A stretch of DNA of 52,847 nt from Marinobacterium profundum (lineage in GTDB: Bacteria; Pseudomonadota; Gammaproteobacteria; Pseudomonadales; Balneatricaceae), in contig NZ_BCNS01000208.1 of NCBI RefSeq assembly GCF_001528745.1, positions 1 to 52,847 of the forward strand. Direction: 5' to 3'. The number at the start of each line of letters is the position of its first letter. Within the stretch, counting starts at the first letter, position 1. The translations under genes and the position numbers were made by a program. Below the pieces are notes generated by a model. It ran no database searches and was not told where the DNA came from. It was given only the letters and a program-made list of their open reading frames with translations. Shown one piece after another: positions 46,655-52,847 of the stretch.

Positions 46655-47562
46655 GAAGGCTCCTTTGTTTTGGTCGGTCGCAGGTTACGCAGTGTATCAG
46701 TAACCACGGCTAGAAAAATGCCCCCGAATATTAGGGCTATGCCGATAAAATGAAAAGCCTGAACCTGCTCTCCAAGAAAGATTACCGACATCAGCAGCCC
46801 AAACAGCGGCATAAGATGGATAAACAGACCCGCCACCGGGGCCCCAAGTTCCGCAACACCGCGATTCCAGCACATATAAGCAAGAATTGACGGAAATATG
46901 GCCATGTAGAGCACCGTCGACCCTGTATGCAGCGAAAGCTCTGGCATACGCCCCTGGCTCAACTCCAGCAGCGCCGGCAACCAGAGCATCAGCGCCCCAA
47001 TAGTGATGGTAATCCCCAGAAAAGCCATGCCACTGAGCTCAGCCGGCTTGTAGCGCAGCAGCACCGAGTAGAGCGCCCAGTCGGCCACGGCGGCAAATAT
47101 CCAGAGGTCACCGCGGTTAAATTCAAGACTCAACAGGGTCTCGAGATTGGCCTGACTCAGCAGCACCAGCACGCCGCACATCGATAACGAGACCCCCACC
47201 CACTGGCGCCCGCTGACGGCGTGGCGCAGAAAGACCCGACTGATAATCAGAATCAGCACAGGAATCATCGAGTGCATCAGGGTGGTGTTGGTCGCAGTCG
47301 TGGTCTGCAGGCCGGTATAGATCAGGGTATTGAAGCAGGAAACGCCCAGTATCGAGAGCAGCAGTATGATGGGCCAATTGGCACGGATCACCGGCCATTC
47401 GCGCCTGATGCGCGGCAGCACAAAGGGCAGCAGAATCAGCATGGCCAGGGTCCAGCGCGAGGCAGCCAGGCTTACCGGCGGGAATTCCAGATGAATCGCC
47501 CGCGCCATGACCGAGTTTCCAACCCAGAACAGCACGGTGAACACCAGTAACAGATGAGCCAT
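46642..47562 (-). CDS. DMT-superfamily transporter (EamA family)
   Basis: A 306-aa ten-helix drug/metabolite transporter with two EamA repeats (first half ending near 145, second near 280). Substrates of this family are amino acids and other metabolites, usually exported; nothing here narrows it. It overlaps the channel gene upstream by one base and the Tim44-like gene downstream by 13 bp. Confidence 0.9.
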   Translation of the reverse strand: MAHLLLVFTVLFWVGNSVMARAIHLEFPPVSLAASRWTLAMLILLPFVLPRIRREWPVIRANWPIILLLSILGVSCFNTLIYTGLQTTTATNTTLMHSMIPVLILIISRVFLRHAVSGRQWVGVSLSMCGVLVLLSQANLETLLSLEFNRGDLWIFAAVADWALYSVLLRYKPAELSGMAFLGITITIGALMLWLPALLELSQGRMPELSLHTGSTVLYMAIFPSILAYMCWNRGVAELGAPVAGLFIHLMPLFGLLMSVIFLGEQVQAFHFIGIALIFGGIFLAVVTDTLRNLRPTKTKEPSCKS

Positions 47563-49259
47563 CAGCGCCTGCCTCCCAGGTTCAGCAGGCGCGACAGCAA
47601 GGTATCGCTGTTTTCCCGCCCCGTCAGCAGGTATTGCAACAGGTTGTAATTATTCACTGTCCACTCCATTTGATGCAGTGCTTCGCTCAAGCCACAAAAC
47701 AAAATTTCATCACCTTCCTGCAACTCCCACAGCTCGCCCGGCAGCAAACGCACCTCGGCACCACGCCTATGCATCAGCGCCAGACAGGCCAGGCTGCGGG
47801 TACGATCCCGCGGATCCTTCATCAGGGTGCGCAGTTTCAGCGTCTGCTCGGGCTGGCACATCAGCAGTGCTGGGGTTTCTTCCGGACACAGCCGGATACC
47901 CCAACTATCCAGCTCCCGGTCCCCCACCACATGACTCATGCGATTGAGCAACACATGGGCCCAGACATCATCGTGCTCGCGCAGCATGCGTTCGATAAAT
48001 ACCGGTAACAACGGCGTTTTGATCTGCGCCAGAATGCGGTTGGCGATAATCCGACCGGGCTCCATCACAAAATCCGCGTGGGAATGCTGAAATACCAGAT
48101 CGTTCTCGCCCAGATTCTGTCGCACCACCGTGATCAGCTTCGGGTTCAGCGCCCGTGCCGTCATGATGATCGAAAGGTTATCCGCATCGTGAAAGGTGCC
48201 CGCCACTAAACCCACGGCATCACTGATACCTGCATCCTGCAGCGTCACGGCCTCGGTGCCTATACCTCGCACCCGGTGCATTGGCGGTACCAAATTCTCA
48301 CTGCCCTCATCGATCAGCGTCAACTCGACACCGGCCTTGCGGAAAGCTCCACAAAGTGCGCGACCAAAACGGCCATAACCGCAGATAATCCAGCGCCCTT
48401 CCCTGCGTTTGTTAACCGTCGCCATATGGCGGTGCAAGGGGTTGAGCAGCCAGTCATACACCAGATGGGTATAGGGGGCGTGGGTTGTCAGCACCAGATA
48501 TTCGGCATAGGAGCGAAACGGATCCACCACCAGGTCGGTGCCAAAGGAGTCGAGATTGGCGGTGGTTACATCGGATTCAGTGCGGCTAATCACCATCCGT
48601 TCGGGCACCAGCACCTTACTGGCAATGGCAATGGCCAGGTTCGTCTGGTCCTCATTGGTCAGCGCCAGTACACCGATGCAGTGACGATGCCGCAACCCGG
48701 CATCGTGCAGCACATCGGGCAAAGAGGCATCAGCACACAGGCGTGGCACCCGAATCGACAGACCGTCCATCTCCAGGCCGTCGATACGCTCCTGTTTCAG
48801 ATCCAGCACCACGGTGCGAATCTCCCGCGCCGCCAGCTTTTTCACCACCAGAGAGCCGGTAACACCGTAACCGCAGATCAGATAAAACGGTTCCCGTAAC
48901 CGGCGCACCTCATTAACGAAAGACCGCCTGCGCATCAGGCGTCCGAAGGCCGGCTCCTGCAGCAACGTCAGCAGGGTACCAATGCTATACAACCAGGCGA
49001 CGACAGTGGCGTAGATGCAGGCCAGGGTCCAGAAGCGCTGACCATCGGTAAAGGGGTAAGGCACCTCGCCAAAACCGATGGTCGACCCCATAAAGGAAAC
49101 AAAGTAGAAAGCATGGAAAAAATCCATGCGCCAGGGCTGCCCCTGATCATCCTCTCCCGGGATCAGCACCAGCCCCAGCACCGACAACGCATAGACCACA
49201 ATAAGCGTAATCAGCGGCGCCCGCAGTCGGCGCAGCAGTATATAAATGACATCGTTCAT
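47562..49259 (-). CDS. Potassium-channel-like protein with two RCK/TrkA domains
   Basis: A 565-aa membrane protein. The N-terminal pore module has two helices around a selectivity-filter-like TIGFGE (residues 60-65), where classic potassium channels have TVGYGD. Two regulator-of-K-conductance units follow, each starting with a Rossmann motif: ICGYGVTGS near 129 and ICGYGRFGR near 294. The C-terminus holds TrkA_C-like sequence (ELWELQEGDEILFCGL). It may conduct potassium under nucleotide control. The GFGE filter makes ion choice less certain. It lies 13 bp after the small membrane gene. Confidence 0.87.
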   Translation of the reverse strand: MNDVIYILLRRLRAPLITLIVVYALSVLGLVLIPGEDDQGQPWRMDFFHAFYFVSFMGSTIGFGEVPYPFTDGQRFWTLACIYATVVAWLYSIGTLLTLLQEPAFGRLMRRRSFVNEVRRLREPFYLICGYGVTGSLVVKKLAAREIRTVVLDLKQERIDGLEMDGLSIRVPRLCADASLPDVLHDAGLRHRHCIGVLALTNEDQTNLAIAIASKVLVPERMVISRTESDVTTANLDSFGTDLVVDPFRSYAEYLVLTTHAPYTHLVYDWLLNPLHRHMATVNKRREGRWIICGYGRFGRALCGAFRKAGVELTLIDEGSENLVPPMHRVRGIGTEAVTLQDAGISDAVGLVAGTFHDADNLSIIMTARALNPKLITVVRQNLGENDLVFQHSHADFVMEPGRIIANRILAQIKTPLLPVFIERMLREHDDVWAHVLLNRMSHVVGDRELDSWGIRLCPEETPALLMCQPEQTLKLRTLMKDPRDRTRSLACLALMHRRGAEVRLLPGELWELQEGDEILFCGLSEALHQMEWTVNNYNLLQYLLTGRENSDTLLSRLLNLGGRR

Positions 49260-49272
49260 CGCGGCGCGCCTG

Positions 49273-49653
49273 TCAGCGCCGAACCATCACTGTCTCGACC
49301 ACCAGCAGCACCACCGACAGAATATTGGCCATGAGCGCACCGCCCGACAGCGAGACCACACTGGCCAGAATCATCTCGTCGACACCCCCGCCCACCTGGG
49401 CGGCATAACCCCAGATAACCGCCGCGGCCACCAGCTGCAGATCCGCCACCAGGCTGGTCGCCAGCATCATGGCACCAACATGGGTCCGGTCGCCAAACTT
49501 CAGCACCGTGCAGATCAGGCTGATCACCAGGGCGGCATAGAGCTCGTATACATTGTGGTGATTGGGATTACTCGTATCACCGACAAAAAAACCGAAGTTC
49601 AGGGTCAGCGCCAGCACAATAAAGAAGGCAAAAATCACTTTCTCACGGTTCAT
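49273..49653 (-). CDS. Small four-helix membrane protein (DUF6394-like)
   Basis: A 126-aa protein with about four membrane helices and little soluble sequence. The opening NREKVIFAFFIVLALTLNFGFFVGD resembles the uncharacterised DUF6394 family (recalled, not checked). It is the first gene of a four-gene run with the channel, EamA and Tim44-like genes and lies 13 bp before the channel gene, so it may be an accessory of that channel. Function unknown. Confidence 0.75.
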   Translation of the reverse strand: MNREKVIFAFFIVLALTLNFGFFVGDTSNPNHHNVYELYAALVISLICTVLKFGDRTHVGAMMLATSLVADLQLVAAAVIWGYAAQVGGGVDEMILASVVSLSGGALMANILSVVLLVVETVMVRR

Positions 49654-49903
49654 GGAATTCCCTTGCGTGATCGAAAGGCCAGATAGATGCCTGATTGTAT
49701 CGACTGTAGCCCGTTGCTGCCACGCGCGGTGTCGACCTGCCCACAGAATCAGCGGGTGTTGCCGCCCTGGCAGCTTGAGGCAGATGCAAGCGAACTTTGC
49801 ACACCGGGTACAGTCACAAGGCTCACAACTCTGAGTGACAAGTCATATGCAGCCTCAGTAGTATGTTGACCCTGTTGCCGGCACCCAAGGATCCAGAGAC
49901 ACC

Positions 49904-52759
49904 ATGAGACAAACGAACTTCGCCGCCCCCCTGCTATTGCTATTTTTCTGGTTGTTCAGTCTGCCGGCGCTGGCCCAGAGCCAAATCAGCGTCAGCCCCA
50001 ACGACACCCGCGACTACCTGAACTTCACCCTGGACAACCAGCTCAAGGTGCTGGTGATATCAGACCCCGACACCGACAAGGCCGCTGCCTCGCTGGATGT
50101 GGATGTCGGCTCCAATGCCGACCCCAAAGCACGCATGGGGCTGGCGCATTTTCTGGAACACATGCTGTTTCTGGGCACCGAAAAGTACCCCGAGGCCGGC
50201 GCCTACCAGGCATTTATCCGCGCCAGTGGCGGCAGTCACAACGCCTATACATCCTATGAGAACACCAACTATTTCTTCGATGTCAGCGCCGAGAACCTGG
50301 CACCGGCGCTGGATCGTTTCTCGCAGTTCTTTATCGCACCGCTGTTCGATGAAACCTACGTCGACCGCGAGCGCAATGCCGTCAACTCCGAATACCAGAG
50401 CGGCCTGCGTGATGACGGCCGGCGCATCTGGAGTACCTACAAGCGCCTGACCAACCCGCAGCACAGCTTTAGCCAGTTCAATGTCGGCAACCTGGATACC
50501 CTGTCCAACGACGAACCCGGCGCGTTGCGCCAGGATCTGCTCGACTTCTACCTGCGTTACTACTCCGCCAATCTGATGACACTGGTGGTGCTGGGCCGCG
50601 AACCCGTCACAGAACTGCGCGCACTGATCGAGGCCCGCTTTGCCGACGTAAAGAATTTTGATGCCGCTCCCTTTCGCGACATGGCACCGCTCTATACGCC
50701 CGGTACCCTCCCGGCAAAGCTGGATATCCGCACCCTGGATGATACCCGCGAGCTCAGCCTGAGCTTTCCGCTGCCGCCGGCCAAGGACTACTGGGCGCAA
50801 AAGCCGCTGTACTACCTGTCGAGCCTGATCGGCTATGAAGGCCAGGGCAGCCTGCTATCGGCCTTAAAGGCCCGGGGCTGGGCCAATGAGCTGGGCGCGT
50901 CCCAGGGCATGGACCTGCCCAACGCCTCATCACTGGCGGTCAATATTGATCTCACCGAGCAGGGCTTTGAGCACTACGAAGAGGTAACAGCGCTCTTTTT
51001 CAGCTACATACGCCTGCTGCGCCAGAGCGGTATCGACGAGCAGCTCTTTGCCGAAGAGCGACAGCTCAACGCCACCCGCTTTCGTTTTGTCGAACCCAGC
51101 TCCCCCGTGCACTATGTGCGCCAGCTCGCCCGCGGACTGCAGGAATACCCGGCCGCACACATACTGGATGCAGGTTATGTATTTGCCGACTTCGACGCCG
51201 AGCTGATCCGCCGCTTTCTGGCACAGGTGCGCCCGGACAACATGCAGCTTACGCTAAAGGCACAGGATCTGGACACTGACCAGATTGACCCCTGGTACCA
51301 GACTGGCTATCGCATTACGCCGCTGGCCGATGCCCAGCTGTCACAGTGGCGCCGCAATCCTGCGGGCGACGACAGGCTGAGCATCCGTGCGCTCAATCCC
51401 TATCTGGCACAGGATCTGGAGCTTAAGCCCCTGGCACTAGCTGCCAGCAACCGACCCCAGGCGTTACTGTCCCAGTCAGGACTGGAACTGTGGCACCAGC
51501 AAGACAGTGAATTTCGTATCCCCAAGGCCGACTTTTACTTCTCGCTGCTGTCACAGCCCGCCAATGCCGATGCCACCGGCGCCGTACTGACAGCGCTCTA
51601 TACCCGCATGGTGAACGACCAACTCAACGAAACCCTCTACGACGCAGCGCTGGCAGGACTCTCGGTAAACCTGTATCCGCATATGAAAGGTATCAGCGTG
51701 CGGGTATCCGGCTACAACGAGCGCCAGCCGGTATTGCTTGATGCCTTGCTACAGGCCATGGTCAAGCCGCAACTGGATACCGACCGCTTTGAGCTAATCC
51801 GTCGCCAGTACGCCCAGGAGTTGGCCAACGAGCGCAACGACACACCCTATAGCCAAACCACCGGGGAACTTTACAACCTGTTGCTGCCACAGTGGTCCAG
51901 TGAGCAAAAACTCACGGCACTGCAGTCAGTTACGCGCACGCAGTTACAGAACTTCGTCCCCCGCTTGCTGGCCAGCACCCGCCTGCGGGTACTGTCCCAC
52001 GGCAACCGTCAGGCCGATGAAGCCCTCGCCATGGCGCAAACCGCCAACCAGGTACTGCGCCGCAACGCAGAACTGGCGGAGCCCGCCAGCATCGACGTCG
52101 TACAGCTAAATCCTCTGGAGGCGCTGGTACAGACGCTGAAGCTGGAGCACGAAGATTCCGCCGTCACCCTTTATCTGCAGGGACAAGATACCGACTTAGG
52201 TACTCGCGCCGCCTATATGCTGCTGGGAGAGATGTTGTCGTCGCCGTTCTACAACGAACTGCGTACCGAACAGCAACTGGGCTATGTCGTTTTCGCAAGT
52301 TCAATGTCGCTGCTGAATGTACCTGGACTCGCCCTGGTGGTGCAGTCACCGGTCGCAGACCCATTGACACTGGAGCAAAAGATGGGGCAGTTCCTGGACG
52401 ATATCCAGCCACTGTTCAGCCAGCTCGATGCCGTCTCCCTGGACGAAGTGAAAGCCAGCGCCCTGTCGCGTTTGCTGCAAAAGGAAACCAGCCTGAGCCA
52501 GCGCAGTGGCCGCTACTGGCAGGAGCTCGATCGGGGAGAACTGGGTTTTAACAGCCGCGAGCAACTCGCCGCCGCCATAGAAGCCCTCAGCGTTGCGGAT
52601 CTGCAGCGCCAGTTCGCCACGCTTTCCGAACGCAGCCTGCTGGTGAGAAGCTTTGGCAAGAGCATTCGCACCGAATTCGAGACCCTGGAAACCAACAAAC
52701 GCGCCGATACCGCAATCAGCGCACTCAAGGCCGCGGATGCCTATGTGCCGGGCGCCTGA
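49904..52759 (+). CDS. Periplasmic M16 zinc protease, pitrilysin-like
   Basis: A 951-aa insulinase-family protease, near the 960-residue length of E. coli pitrilysin (Ptr). A signal peptide (about residues 1-24, ending ALAQS) sends it to the periplasm. The inverted zinc motif HFLEH is near 81-85 with the downstream glutamate in ERNAVNSEYQS near 160. The four-domain layout of M16A enzymes is complete to the C-terminus. Such proteases degrade small proteins and peptides. It stands alone. Confidence 0.9.
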   Translation: MRQTNFAAPLLLLFFWLFSLPALAQSQISVSPNDTRDYLNFTLDNQLKVLVISDPDTDKAAASLDVDVGSNADPKARMGLAHFLEHMLFLGTEKYPEAGAYQAFIRASGGSHNAYTSYENTNYFFDVSAENLAPALDRFSQFFIAPLFDETYVDRERNAVNSEYQSGLRDDGRRIWSTYKRLTNPQHSFSQFNVGNLDTLSNDEPGALRQDLLDFYLRYYSANLMTLVVLGREPVTELRALIEARFADVKNFDAAPFRDMAPLYTPGTLPAKLDIRTLDDTRELSLSFPLPPAKDYWAQKPLYYLSSLIGYEGQGSLLSALKARGWANELGASQGMDLPNASSLAVNIDLTEQGFEHYEEVTALFFSYIRLLRQSGIDEQLFAEERQLNATRFRFVEPSSPVHYVRQLARGLQEYPAAHILDAGYVFADFDAELIRRFLAQVRPDNMQLTLKAQDLDTDQIDPWYQTGYRITPLADAQLSQWRRNPAGDDRLSIRALNPYLAQDLELKPLALAASNRPQALLSQSGLELWHQQDSEFRIPKADFYFSLLSQPANADATGAVLTALYTRMVNDQLNETLYDAALAGLSVNLYPHMKGISVRVSGYNERQPVLLDALLQAMVKPQLDTDRFELIRRQYAQELANERNDTPYSQTTGELYNLLLPQWSSEQKLTALQSVTRTQLQNFVPRLLASTRLRVLSHGNRQADEALAMAQTANQVLRRNAELAEPASIDVVQLNPLEALVQTLKLEHEDSAVTLYLQGQDTDLGTRAAYMLLGEMLSSPFYNELRTEQQLGYVVFASSMSLLNVPGLALVVQSPVADPLTLEQKMGQFLDDIQPLFSQLDAVSLDEVKASALSRLLQKETSLSQRSGRYWQELDRGELGFNSREQLAAAIEALSVADLQRQFATLSERSLLVRSFGKSIRTEFETLETNKRADTAISALKAADAYVPGA

Positions 52760-52807
52760 TTGCGCATAGCGGTTATCTGAAAAGTGGCTCGTGACTATTA
52801 ACCCGGT

Positions 52808-52836
52808 GGACAAATAGGTTCCCTTCCTATTTGTCC
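52808..52836. other. Perfect hairpin at the window end
   Basis: GGACAAATAGG and CCTATTTGTCC form an 11-bp perfect stem with a 7-nt loop, 48 bp after the protease stop. There is no T-run, so it may be a terminator, an operator or the edge of a repeat that continues beyond the window. Confidence 0.5.
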
Positions 52837-52847
52837 GTCACGCCAGA

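Overview
The window looks like chromosomal DNA of a marine-type gammaproteobacterium, probably Oceanospirillales/Marinobacterium-like or Pseudomonas-related. This is inferred from gene content and moderately high GC, not from a database match. Supporting housekeeping genes are slyX-plsB, rsmJ, uppP, tsaB, mpl-ubiX, class I fbp, ppa, tdh-kbl, yceH, folD and purU. No rRNA, CRISPR array or intact transposase was seen.

Layout: 1-2 kb, tail of a TRAP transporter operon (dctQ-dctM). 2.1-4.7 kb, a GGCT-fold protein, mobA and a RelA/SpoT-like unknown whose 3' end is copied as a 128-bp tandem repeat. 4.9-6.1 kb, an acyl-CoA dehydrogenase behind a LiuR-like palindrome. 6.1-10.9 kb, an AraC regulator divergent from a two-subunit molybdenum hydroxylase (iorA-iorB) and xdhC. 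11.1-15.7 kb, an insert carrying a LysR regulator, an OHCU-decarboxylase-like gene and a complete TRAP transporter, bounded by decayed tRNA-derived repeats. 16-16.7 kb, an initiator tRNA gene with a tail of truncated copies. 16.8-32.9 kb, mostly housekeeping genes plus a membrane-anchored cold-shock protein and a non-coding repeat element (21.5-21.9 kb). 33.4-43.9 kb, a GST, an NCS1 permease with an Asp/Glu-hydantoin racemase, a HlyU-like protein, SulP and ABC transporters, a lone cyclic-nucleotide-binding domain, folD and purU. 44.2-45.7 kb, a second initiator-tRNA array. 45.8-49.7 kb, a four-gene membrane cluster (Tim44-like, EamA, RCK channel, small membrane protein). 49.9-52.8 kb, a pitrilysin-like M16 protease.

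The most unusual feature is a pair of tRNA-fMet loci at 16.1-16.7 kb and 44.2-45.7 kb. They hold three identical intact 77-nt initiator tRNA genes, all on the minus strand with matching promoters, and ten clear plus three decayed truncated copies. Each truncated copy keeps the tRNA 3' part through CCA but lacks the acceptor 5' strand and D-arm. In each one the anticodon region is replaced by the same longer stem-loop, and most are followed by their own hairpin terminator. Units repeat every 132-178 bp (170 bp exactly in the best run). Decayed copies flank the LysR-uraD-TRAP insert, so the repeats may be integration or recombination scars, or a tRNA-derived RNA family.

A second thread is possible purine/ureide metabolism: MobA and XdhC serve molybdenum hydroxylases, the insert pairs an OHCU decarboxylase with a TRAP transporter, and an NCS1 permease sits with a hydantoin/allantoin-type racemase. 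The substrates are inferred from gene families only.
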